Assembly (NCBI GenBank): GCA_012797725.1
Contig: JAAZON010000540.1
Location: 1 to 9,412, forward strand
Direction: 5' to 3'
Length of the DNA: 9,412 bases
Origin: SAR324 cluster bacterium
GTDB lineage: Bacteria; Bdellovibrionota; UBA2361; JAAZON01
Positions 1-6,130 of the stretch are shown here, one piece after another. A model generated the notes under the pieces. The model did not search any database and was not told the origin of the DNA. It saw nothing but the letters and a program-made list of their open reading frames with translations. Each line of letters starts with the position of its first letter. Position 1 is the stretch's first letter. Position numbers and translations under genes: made by a program.

Positions 1-93
1 TATGAAGCCTTGGAACAAAATCTCTCCTCGCTTGGTGCACACATTTGTTGTAAAGTGGCTGATCCGGAAGATTTTATGTTTACGGGATGTTAA
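1..93 (+). CDS. 3' end of an unidentified protein (partial)
   Basis: An open frame runs in from the left edge and stops at TAA (91-93), leaving 30 C-terminal residues that end ADPEDFMFTGC. The frame is probably real because it ends only 3 nt before the start of the Hda-like gene, as expected within an operon, and because the weak ribosome-binding region of that gene (GGGATG, 84-89) lies inside it. The visible tail has two adjacent cysteines (ICCK) and a C-terminal Cys. I do not recognise the family from so short a tail and assign no function. Confidence 0.6.
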   Translation, partial: YEALEQNLSSLGAHICCKVADPEDFMFTGC

Positions 94-96
94 TTC

Positions 97-813
97 ATGA
101 ACCAAATCCCACTACCACTTGGTAGAAAGATTGCATATAGCCCTGATAATTTTGTCCTGCACAGCGGTATAAAGGCCTTGGTGGACAGAACTCTTAATGA
201 AATTGTTCAGGATCGCTTCTCAATCGTATATATCAAAGGTGGGCGAAGAAGTGGGAAAACACATTTATCTCTCTACTTGGCCCTTGCGGCCTCGACAAAG
301 GGACTCTATCCCATTCTCCTGGAAGGAGCCTTTCTTGAAAATGAGATGAAGCACTTGGATCTTAAAGGCGGTGTGGACTCATCTTATTTAGTTCTCATTG
401 ATGATATTGAGAATTATTTCCTGCAGCCAAGCTACTCGGACTCTGGAGCTTTTGTGCACTTTGTGGAATATCTTCGGGTGCGCAAGGCTTCACTTGTTAT
501 ATTTAGCAGTAGATGTATTGATGAATTACCGGTTGATGAGCATGTCCGCAGTCGTCTATTGCCGGGTGGGGCAAATGAAATCAGGGAACCTGCAAGAACT
601 GAAATGTTGGAACTATTACATGTGATGGCGCAACAACGAGGCATTCTGCTGAAACAAAGAAAGAGAGAATTTCTTCTAAAGCGGATGCGAACAGAAATCC
701 CTGCAATAGAGCAATTTCTTGAGAGTGTACTTGAATTCTCGAGTGGTGATGCAAGAAGTCTTCACTATAAGCTATTAAGGGCAGCTCTCGATAAGGGGCA
801 AGGGACTAAATAG
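97..813 (+). CDS. hda: Hda-like AAA+ regulator of DnaA
   Basis: This 238-residue protein looks like the DnaA-related AAA+ family without the DNA-binding domain IV of DnaA. Visible landmarks are a Walker A loop GGRRSGKT (48-55), a Walker B stretch LVLIDDIE (98-105), a sensor-1-like strand LVIFSSR (133-139), a box VII arginine in VRSRLL (R153, at the position of the arginine finger in E. coli Hda), and a small lid domain with a late Arg in SGDARSL (216-222). Residues 3-8, QIPLPL, match the N-terminal beta-clamp-binding hexapeptide of Hda proteins. In known systems Hda bound to the clamp stimulates ATP hydrolysis by DnaA after initiation (RIDA). Length is close to E. coli Hda. The gene starts 3 nt after the preceding frame, so co-transcription is likely; no strong Shine-Dalgarno is visible. 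A less specific alternative is another short DnaA-like ATPase, but the clamp motif favours Hda. Confidence 0.82.
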   Translation: MNQIPLPLGRKIAYSPDNFVLHSGIKALVDRTLNEIVQDRFSIVYIKGGRRSGKTHLSLYLALAASTKGLYPILLEGAFLENEMKHLDLKGGVDSSYLVLIDDIENYFLQPSYSDSGAFVHFVEYLRVRKASLVIFSSRCIDELPVDEHVRSRLLPGGANEIREPARTEMLELLHVMAQQRGILLKQRKREFLLKRMRTEIPAIEQFLESVLEFSSGDARSLHYKLLRAALDKGQGTK

Positions 814-877
814 AGAAATACCCCTTTGTAAGCCTTCATCCATTTGCGATGATTTCTACAGGAGGTTGCTCTATTTA
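807..877. repeat. 9-bp inverted repeat spanning the convergent gene ends
   Basis: TAAATAGAG (807-815, containing the stop of the Hda-like gene) is perfectly repeated in inverse orientation as CTCTATTTA (869-877, just outside the stop of the minus-strand gene). The loop would be 53 nt. There is no classic GC stem with a T run, so this is at best a weak bidirectional 3' end structure. Confidence 0.3.
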
Positions 878-879
878 AT

Positions 880-1863
880 CTATCTTCGTCTTAAAAGCAT
901 ATTAATGCTCTCAATAGCAGAAGCGGTGCTTGAGCCTGTAGGTTTCCAACTTGCTTGAAGAGTGGCAGAAACCCTATTTTTATTGCTCATATATTGTTGC
1001 CCTTGCTTTGTAGTAGAAAATTTCATTGTTTTTTCTACACTTTGAGATAAGGCAACCTTTCCAACTGCAAGCAAAATGTTTGAGAAAGCACCATCAATAC
1101 GGACCAAGGATCGTTTTTTGGGTAGCTTGATTCTAGTTGTCAATCGTAACCGCAATGTCCCATTTTCTGGGGACGGTGGAAATTTTATTCTCACACTTCC
1201 CTTTTTGAGGAGTTTAGCCATTCCCAGATTTGTTAAGCTTTTCCGTGCAATCTCCACTGATTCGTCCATAAATTGGGTAATTTGCTCCAAAGTATCCGGA
1301 GTCGAAGTCGCTGTTGGAGTGGGTGTAGGGCTTGGGGTTGAAGTTGGGGTCGGTGCAGGGCCTCCTTGCAGCGTATCAAAGCTGACTTGGAGCAAGGTGC
1401 CGTTGCTGCGGCCTACATAAAACTCACAAGCAGCCACAGGAAGTGATTGATACTCATTTAATTTACTATTGCCTCCGCCGCTGCAAATTCCGGAAAAGCT
1501 ATTGAAACCAACCAGCCAAAAAGTGTTGGGCTCTTGGGACCAAAAGGCCTGTCTTAAAGCGAGTACATAAACATGACTGCCTTCAGGAAGTGCGCTATAG
1601 GTGCAAGAAAGTTGTTCTGGGTTTAAGGGACTAAAATTTGGATTGTCTGTATCAAGCTGAAATGGGCAATTAAGATTAAGCGGTGTCAAATCGCCTGATT
1701 GATCGCTCATTATAAGCAGGCGTCCAATAGCTGCACCGGGACCCCTCATCTCAAGAGTCAAATCAGACCCTAGGGCGACTTCTATTTTCAGCGCTAACAA
1801 TGAGAGAGCGATAAGAACAGAGAGTAGGAAATTGTAAGGAACATTAGCCTTGCTTTGTTTCAT
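880..1863 (-). CDS. Exported two-domain protein with Pro/Thr-rich linker, function unknown
   Basis: I prefer the ATG at 1863 over the in-frame ATG 33 nt upstream. It has GGAG six bases in front of it, it begins a classical signal peptide (KQSK charged start, hydrophobic LLSVLIALSLLAL, likely cleavage after ALG near residue 32), and the best promoter (1886-1913) would start transcription inside the longer frame. The 327-residue product has an N-terminal globular part (about 33-167) with four cysteines (66, 87, 127, 146) that could form disulfides outside the cytoplasm, a linker of Pro/Thr/Ser (168-190), and a C-terminal part (about 191-327) rich in beta-prone Lys/Arg/Ser/Thr segments ending in RRR. 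The C-terminal spacing (LLAVGKVALS...SATLQASWKPTGSS) recalls beta-sandwich repeats of bacterial surface proteins, but I cannot name a family. It is convergent with the Hda-like gene and divergent from the methyltransferase. Likely periplasmic or surface exposed; substrate unknown. Confidence 0.8.
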   Translation of the reverse strand: MKQSKANVPYNFLLSVLIALSLLALKIEVALGSDLTLEMRGPGAAIGRLLIMSDQSGDLTPLNLNCPFQLDTDNPNFSPLNPEQLSCTYSALPEGSHVYVLALRQAFWSQEPNTFWLVGFNSFSGICSGGGNSKLNEYQSLPVAACEFYVGRSNGTLLQVSFDTLQGGPAPTPTSTPSPTPTPTATSTPDTLEQITQFMDESVEIARKSLTNLGMAKLLKKGSVRIKFPPSPENGTLRLRLTTRIKLPKKRSLVRIDGAFSNILLAVGKVALSQSVEKTMKFSTTKQGQQYMSNKNRVSATLQASWKPTGSSTASAIESINMLLRRR

Positions 1864-1885
1864 GAAGAACTCCATTAATAGAGGG

Positions 1886-1913
1886 ATTATGCCCATGAGT
1901 CTTGCTAGGTAAA
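1886..1913 (-). promoter_or_regulatory. Candidate sigma70-type promoter for the exported protein gene
   Basis: Read on the minus strand, TTTACC (1908-1913) and CATAAT (1886-1891) are separated by 16 nt. CATAAT matches the -10 consensus at 5 of 6 positions and TTTACC the -35 at 4 of 6. Transcription would begin near 1879, giving a short leader with GGAG before the ATG at 1863. Confidence 0.45.
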
Positions 1914-1973
1914 AGCCCCGAATTCAGAAGGGATGAATAACATATATGAATATTTTGTTCTAGATTAATATTG

Positions 1974-1988
1974 TCGGAAGACTTCCGA
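1974..1988. promoter_or_regulatory. Perfect 15-bp palindrome in divergent intergenic region
   Basis: TCGGAAG and CTTCCGA are exact inverse complements separated by a single A. The site lies between the divergent exported-protein and methyltransferase genes, about 60 bp upstream of the candidate minus-strand promoter. No T run follows, so an operator for a dimeric regulator is more likely than a terminator. The regulator is not identifiable from this window. Confidence 0.45.
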
Positions 1989-2051
1989 TACTTCCAAGGA
2001 TTTCACTGGATTGACAGAAATATAAAGCCTTGTCAGAGTATAGTTAATTAC

Positions 2052-2106
2052 TTCTAGAGAGAAACTCAAAGCATCTCAATAGATTAAATTCTAGAGGAGA
2101 AACTCA
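2052..2106 (+). repeat. Imperfect direct repeat duplicating the ribosome-binding region
   Basis: TTCTAGAGAGAAACTCA (2052-2068) recurs as TTCTAGAGGAGAAACTCA (2089-2106), differing only by one inserted G. The repeat period is 37 bp. The extra G in the second copy creates the GAGGAG Shine-Dalgarno (2094-2099) in front of the TTG start at 2111. Confidence 0.7.
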
Positions 2107-2110
2107 GCCC

Positions 2111-2926
2111 TTGTCTAAGTACGATTTATTGAGGGATAGCAAAGGTCTTGAAGCATTTAAAGAGGCTTTATCTTTCTATATTAAGCCAGGAATGAAGATT
2201 TTAGAACTTGGCAGCAGTGGTGGGCTGCTTTCCTTTCTTGCTGCTAAACTAGGCGCTGAAGTGGATTGTGTTGAAAATGACCCAGTGTATCTATCTACAC
2301 TTCTTGATTTTTTAAGGTTGAACGACTGCACTGAAGTAAATGTTATAGAGGCCGATCCTGAGGCTTTTGTTCCTGATGAAAAAGTTGATGTTGTAATCTG
2401 TGAAAAGCTCCACGCAGCCTTGCTTGAAGAAAAACAAATTCAAGTGATTTCTTCCTTCAAAAGAAATTATTTAGAGAAATTCGGAGAAGCAAGTCTTCCT
2501 CTATTTGTCCCAGAGGCAACGCTATTGGCGATACAGCCCGTTCAGTATTCGTTTGATTTCTATGGGTTCAAAGCGCCAGTCCCAATGTTTTTTGATCCAT
2601 ATAATCCTCAGACTGGGTTGGTAGAATTAGGAGACCCAGTCCTTTATTCGAGTTTTGAATACCGAAAGACACTGCCACTTGATTTCAGTTGGTCAGGGAA
2701 CCTTGCTGTTAAAGTGGATGGGACTTTTAGTGCGCTTCGAATAATTACAAAGAATCTAGTGGGTATCTTTGTTGAATCAAAAACCTCGGCTGATTGGCAT
2801 AATGAATACCTCGTAATTCCTGTTCCAAATGAGAAGAAGGTCAAAACTGGCGATATTGTCAGGTTATCGTTCTCGTACCAAGCTGGAGGAAGTCTTGAGT
2901 CATTAGTTGAGAGCGTGTCTCTCTAA
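2111..2926 (+). CDS. PRMT-like class I SAM-dependent methyltransferase
   Basis: The 271-residue frame begins at TTG. No upstream in-frame ATG exists, GAGGAG lies 11 nt ahead (slightly long spacing), and starting later would remove helix and motif regions. The N-terminal half is a Rossmann-type SAM fold: motif I ILELGSSGG (30-38), acidic ribose-binding E55 in CVEND, and motif VDVVICEKLHAALLEEK (92-108). In that segment E98 and E106/E107 resemble the paired glutamates that hold the substrate guanidinium in protein arginine methyltransferases. The C-terminal half (about 130-271) looks like a beta-barrel domain (GTFSALRIITKN, VKTGDIVRLSFSY), also PRMT-like in arrangement. Family resemblance is clear at fold level; the methyl acceptor (protein arginine, other protein or small molecule) is not deducible. 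Next to fabF but with its own downstream promoter separating them, so functional coupling is uncertain. Other class I methyltransferases remain possible. Confidence 0.75.
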   Translation: MSKYDLLRDSKGLEAFKEALSFYIKPGMKILELGSSGGLLSFLAAKLGAEVDCVENDPVYLSTLLDFLRLNDCTEVNVIEADPEAFVPDEKVDVVICEKLHAALLEEKQIQVISSFKRNYLEKFGEASLPLFVPEATLLAIQPVQYSFDFYGFKAPVPMFFDPYNPQTGLVELGDPVLYSSFEYRKTLPLDFSWSGNLAVKVDGTFSALRIITKNLVGIFVESKTSADWHNEYLVIPVPNEKKVKTGDIVRLSFSYQAGGSLESLVESVSL

Positions 2927-2957
2927 GCCCTTGAAAGTATTCTTGCTGTGAAGTTCA

Positions 2958-2986
2958 TTGAGCTATCTCAAGAAAACCGCTATAAA
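2958..2986 (+). promoter_or_regulatory. Candidate sigma70-type promoter for fabF
   Basis: TTGAGC (2958-2963) and TATAAA (2981-2986) are separated by exactly 17 nt, with 4 of 6 and 5 of 6 matches to consensus. Transcription would start near 2993. The -35 overlaps a small inverted repeat, TTGAG-CTAT-CTCAA (2958-2971). Confidence 0.6.
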
Positions 2987-2988
2987 TA

Positions 2989-3005
2989 ACAAAAATCATT
3001 TTTGT
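2989..3005. promoter_or_regulatory. 17-bp palindrome at the predicted fabF transcription start
   Basis: ACAAAAAT and ATTTTTGT are exact inverse complements around a single C (2997). The site covers the predicted start point and ends one base before the AGGTGA ribosome-binding site (3007-3012). Position suits an operator, such as that of a fatty-acid regulator; it does not match the FadR, FabR or FapR consensus as I know them. A weak leader hairpin is the alternative. Confidence 0.5.
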
Positions 3006-3016
3006 CAGGTGAATAA

Positions 3017-4264
3017 ATGAATAATAAAAGACGTGTTGTGGTGAGTGGAATGGGAGTCGTGTCCCCCCTGGGAAATAATGTGAAGACAACTTGGGAGGCT
3101 ATATTAGCAGGACAGTCGGGCATTGGTTTAATTACCCGCTTTGATACCACGGATTTCTCATCAAAGATTGCTGCCGAGGTCAAGGATTTTAAGCCAGAAG
3201 ATTATATTGAGGCAAAAGAAGTAAAGAAACTAGATTTGTTCTCGCAATATGCAATTGCATCCGCACAAGAGGCATGGGATGGCTCTCAACTCTCCACTAC
3301 GAATATGGATCCGGCACGAATTGGTTGCATATTGGGAGTTGGAATTGGTGGGATCTCAACATTGCAGAAATACCACGAAGCTTTTTTAAATGGTGGAGTT
3401 AGAAAAATTTCGCCATTCCTGATTCCAGCAATGATATCAAATCTTGCCCCAGGTAATCTTGCTATTCGGTTTGGATTGAAAGGTGTGAATTACACTCTGA
3501 CTAGTGCATGCGCTTCAGCAACTCACGCTATTGGTGAAGCCTATAGGGTGATTGCCGACGGAATTCAGGAGGTTGTGCTGACAGGCGGTAGTGAGGCAGC
3601 TATTACGACCATTGGTATTGGTGGTTTCTGTTCAATGAAAGCTCTTTCCACTAGAAATGACGATCCACAACGAGCCTCACGTCCTTTTGATAAAGACAGG
3701 GATGGCTTTGTAATGGGAGAAGGTGCCGCGATTTTGATTTTAGAGAGCTTAGAAAGTGCAGAGAAGCGGGGGGCTCCAATTCTTGCTGAGGTTGCAGGTT
3801 ATGGAGCATCTTGCGATGCTTATCACATTACTGCTCCAAGTGAAGATGGCTTAGGTGCTATAGCGTGTATGAACAATGCTCTAATAAGTGCAGGCATGAG
3901 GCCGGAGGACATTGACTACATAAATGCTCACGGCACTTCAACGTCCTTTAATGATAAAATTGAGTCGCTAGCAATTAATAAACTTTTTGGTGCTTGGGCT
4001 AAGGAAGGATTAGCAGTAAGTTCAACCAAGTCAATGACAGGCCATTTGCTAGGTGCGGCAGGGGCTGTAGAGGCTGCGTTTAGTGTTCTCGCTATTAAAG
4101 ATGGGATATTGCCTCCAACTATTAATCTTGACAGTCCTGGAGAGGGATGTGATCTGGACTATGTACCTCATATTGCAAGGAGATGTAAAATTAGAGCAGC
4201 AATGTCGAATTCATTTGGATTTGGTGGAACCAACGCGGCGGTGATCTTCAAAGCCTTCAATTAA
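3017..4264 (+). CDS. fabF: Beta-ketoacyl-ACP synthase II
   Basis: This enzyme condenses malonyl-ACP with acyl-ACP in the elongation cycle of type II fatty-acid synthesis in the cytoplasm. Its 415 residues match the usual FabF length. The catalytic triad is intact: Cys165 in TSACAS, His305 in NAHGTST and His343 in MTGHLLGAAG, with Lys338 in STKSMTG and the gating Phe402 in NSFGFGGTN. The N-terminal RRVVVSGMGVVSPLG is typical. The ATG at 3017 has AGGTGA four bases ahead and a good promoter upstream. Neighbours are not the common acpP-fabG-fabD cluster; instead a small acidic ORF and an exported protein follow within 20 nt each, suggesting a transcript of fabF-orf-exported protein. Initiating FabB-type or polyketide synthases are less likely given length and active-site context. 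Confidence 0.96.
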   Translation: MNNKRRVVVSGMGVVSPLGNNVKTTWEAILAGQSGIGLITRFDTTDFSSKIAAEVKDFKPEDYIEAKEVKKLDLFSQYAIASAQEAWDGSQLSTTNMDPARIGCILGVGIGGISTLQKYHEAFLNGGVRKISPFLIPAMISNLAPGNLAIRFGLKGVNYTLTSACASATHAIGEAYRVIADGIQEVVLTGGSEAAITTIGIGGFCSMKALSTRNDDPQRASRPFDKDRDGFVMGEGAAILILESLESAEKRGAPILAEVAGYGASCDAYHITAPSEDGLGAIACMNNALISAGMRPEDIDYINAHGTSTSFNDKIESLAINKLFGAWAKEGLAVSSTKSMTGHLLGAAGAVEAAFSVLAIKDGILPPTINLDSPGEGCDLDYVPHIARRCKIRAAMSNSFGFGGTNAAVIFKAFN

Positions 4265-4279
4265 GGCTAATTGGCGCTG

Positions 4280-4495
4280 ATGACTGAAGATTTTCTGGAA
4301 GAGAAGATCAGAGCAGAGGATATTATTCTTGGCTCTCTAGGCTTTGGAGAGGATGCAAGAATCATGCATCTGGAAAGAACAAAGACAGGGTATAAAGGCC
4401 ATGGCTGTTATAATGATGGGGAGGAATTCGACTTCCAATCAGATGAGGATCTAGATGCTTTAGAACTTTGGGCTCTGTCTATTCTCCTAGGTTGA
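4280..4495 (+). CDS. Small acidic hypothetical protein
   Basis: A short frame of 71 residues from ATG 4280; TTG at 4271 is an in-frame alternative adding three residues and has AAGG (4263-4266) four bases in front, so the start is not settled. The frame fills the gap between fabF (15 nt away) and the exported protein gene (3 nt away), which supports its being real. The product is acidic, with clusters DGEEFDF and SDEDLDALE, a GFGEDARIMHLER segment and a hydrophobic end LELWALSILLG. No signal peptide, metal-binding pattern or helix-turn-helix is visible. I do not recognise a family and infer only a small cytoplasmic protein translated with its neighbours. Confidence 0.6.
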   Translation: MTEDFLEEKIRAEDIILGSLGFGEDARIMHLERTKTGYKGHGCYNDGEEFDFQSDEDLDALELWALSILLG

Positions 4496-4498
4496 CCA

Positions 4499-5833
4499 AT
4501 GCTTTCATTATTTAAAAGTTGCAGCTCAGCGTTTTGTTTTTTAACCATTGTTTCTCTCTGTTTTTTTTTGGTACCTGTAGCAGTTCAGGCTGCGAAGCGA
4601 AAAGACTTAGGTTCTTCCTCTGAGAAAGTCGAAACTCGTTTGTTTAGAAAGCTTAACTTAAAAAACTATGGTTCATGGCTTGTTCGCTATGGCGATTTAA
4701 ATGGGGATGGTGAGGCGGATATATTATTTGTTCAGGTTGATAGAAAGCGTAGGATCACATGCCTTACAGCCATTGAAATGAATGGAAGAATTCTCTGGCA
4801 GCAGGGCAAACCCAACAAAAGGCATTACTCTATTACGGCAGACGCTCCTGTTCAGATAGTCGATTTCTACGGAGATGCTAGGAATGAAGTTGTCTTGTCG
4901 GAGGGTGGATATATTAAAGTCCTTGAGGGCGAAACGGGCACTTTGATTAAAAGTGCTCCCAAAAGCTGCATTGATGGTCTTTTCTTTATGAAGTCAAGCA
5001 TAGAAAAGCCAGGTCTAGACAGGTTGTTCTGCAAAACCTCACATTTTTCATTCTCCGCCTTGGACACTGATTTTAACGTCCTGTGGTCTGGCTTAGGAAA
5101 TCTAGGGCACTACCCTCTGGAGCTTGATGATCAAAGTTCGGGCATTCGAGGTCTCTTGTATGGTTTTGGTTTCTACAATCTTGAGGGTGTTAAGATTTGG
5201 TCGCTGGGGAATTTAGGACCACACAATGACGCTGCAGATGTTGGTGATATAGATAATGATGGCGATGTGGAAATTGCACTTGCTTCAAGCTGTCCCGGAT
5301 ATCTCGTCAGCTCAATGGGTCAGATAAAGTGGAAGCGTCCCATCAAACATGCGCAGCATGCTATCATCGGCTGTTTCAGAAAACCAAGGGATCAGAGACA
5401 GATAACATTTGTTGATAGGCAAGAGGCAGGTACAATAATCACTTTTGACAAGGACGGCAAAGAGCTTTGGCGTAGCAGCCCACAAGGAATGCTTACAATG
5501 ATCAGTGCGCTTTCTGGTTGGAGCGTGCAAAAAGAAATGGAATCGATCATTGCATTCAGAAGAAGTCTTGGTCCTCCTGTTATCATTGATGGGTATGGAA
5601 AAGTGATTACTGTATTGCCAATGTTTAAGAGAGGGGATAAGGAACTATATAAAGAACAACACTTTGTTCAGCATTTTAATGCCTTCAATGAAGAGAGCGA
5701 GGCAATCTTTATCAATAATAGAAACACACTGTGGATTTACCGAAGACGTGGAGCAAAGAGTACTTCAACTCCGGTATCGCAGTCTCAAAACCCGAGACTA
5801 TATAACGCTTCCTTTTATATTGGGATGCAGTAG
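4499..5833 (+). CDS. Exported FG-GAP/VCBS-type repeat protein
   Basis: The 444-residue product starts with a Sec signal peptide (about 1-31: hydrophobic FCFLTIVSLCFFLVPVAV, likely cleavage after VQA). Two calcium-binding-like loops of the FG-GAP/VCBS type are visible: GDLNGDGEADI (65-75) and GDIDNDGDVEIAL (249-261), each followed by a hydrophobic beta strand. Further W- and G-containing strands (ILWQQGK, NVLWSGLG, KIWSLGN, IKWKRP, ELWRSSP, LWIYRRR) recur at intervals as in beta-propeller blades. The end, PRLYNASFYIGMQ, resembles the tail of some propeller proteins and rhamnogalacturonan-lyase-like proteins, but no catalytic assignment is safe. Likely periplasmic or outer-surface ligand binding or adhesion. 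The gene starts 3 nt after the small acidic ORF. A run of nine T (4561-4569) falls in the signal-peptide codons. The function of its linkage to fabF is unknown. Confidence 0.85.
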   Translation: MLSLFKSCSSAFCFLTIVSLCFFLVPVAVQAAKRKDLGSSSEKVETRLFRKLNLKNYGSWLVRYGDLNGDGEADILFVQVDRKRRITCLTAIEMNGRILWQQGKPNKRHYSITADAPVQIVDFYGDARNEVVLSEGGYIKVLEGETGTLIKSAPKSCIDGLFFMKSSIEKPGLDRLFCKTSHFSFSALDTDFNVLWSGLGNLGHYPLELDDQSSGIRGLLYGFGFYNLEGVKIWSLGNLGPHNDAADVGDIDNDGDVEIALASSCPGYLVSSMGQIKWKRPIKHAQHAIIGCFRKPRDQRQITFVDRQEAGTIITFDKDGKELWRSSPQGMLTMISALSGWSVQKEMESIIAFRRSLGPPVIIDGYGKVITVLPMFKRGDKELYKEQHFVQHFNAFNEESEAIFINNRNTLWIYRRRGAKSTSTPVSQSQNPRLYNASFYIGMQ

Positions 5834-6130
5834 ACCAAGGGCAGTAGAGGGGTATGGTTAGGAAGGAATTTTTTCTTCGATGTTCGTTGTCTGCTTAACT
5901 GCCAACGGATGTCTGAGTCTGTTTTTTCGGCCCGACCGCTTCCGTGAACTGCCTTTCTGATTCCGCAAACTGAGATTAAGATTATCGGCCTGGCAGGCCT
6001 GTCCTACGACTTGTCCTCCGAAGCACCTGGCCTTGGCCAGGGCGAAGGAGGACGCAGCCGCAGGTGCGAAGTAGGAAGCAGGACCCTCAACCTCAGCTTG
6101 AGAGCTTCTTGATAAGACCGCAGCTCAACT
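5834..6130. other. Convergent intergenic region with folded GC-rich element
   Basis: About 300 bases separate the ends of the exported-protein gene and nth. The first 130 bases are unremarkable apart from two copies of AACTGCC (5897-5903 and 5947-5953) and a weak GAAGGAA/TTCTTC pairing near 5862-5880. The remainder is the structured element listed at 5966-6100. I see no protein gene of convincing quality here. Confidence 0.6.
5966..6100 (-). repeat. GC-rich nested inverted-repeat element behind nth
   Basis: A 15-base outer pair joins CAAACTGAGATTAAG (5966-5980) with CTCAACCTCAGCTTG (6086-6100). Twelve positions are Watson-Crick; the other three would be A-C mismatches in a plus-strand RNA but G-U pairs in a minus-strand RNA. 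Inside are GGCCTG-G-CAGGCC (5987-5999), GTCCTAC/GTAGGA (6001-6007, 6071-6076), GTCCTCC/GGAGGAC (6013-6019, 6047-6053), GCACCTG/CAGGTGC (6023-6029, 6061-6067) and the near-closed hairpin CCTGGCC-TT-GGCCAGG (6026-6041). Some of these are mutually exclusive. It begins about 30 nt after the nth stop and is far richer in GC than its surroundings. It resembles dispersed non-coding repeats of environmental genomes; copy number cannot be judged from one window. Confidence 0.7.

Noticed and set aside
1076..1420. Open frame of 114 codons on the plus strand inside the exported-protein gene
   Set aside because: Its repeated VGVGVGLGVEVGVG segment is the antisense reading of the Pro/Thr linker codons, and the minus frame has a signal peptide, ribosome-binding site and promoter.
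1864..1896. Upstream ATG at 1896 as start of the exported protein
   Set aside because: It would add 11 residues before the signal peptide, has no good ribosome-binding site and overlaps the likely -10 element, whereas ATG 1863 has GGAG at ideal distance.
2011..2044. TTGACA (2011-2016) followed by TATAGT (2039-2044) as a promoter for the methyltransferase gene
   Set aside because: The spacer is 22 nt, well outside the 16-18 nt usable by sigma70, and no acceptable -10 lies at 17 nt. The promoter of this gene remains unidentified.
5664..5861. Plus-strand open frame overlapping the end of the exported FG-GAP-type gene
   Set aside because: It overlaps that gene in another frame, lacks a ribosome-binding site, and the FG-GAP protein reads through with a sensible C-terminus.
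5860..5880. Rho-independent terminator after the exported FG-GAP-type gene (GAAGGAATTTTTTCTTC)
   Set aside because: The T run is in the loop, not after the stem, and the stem is AT-rich with a bulge.
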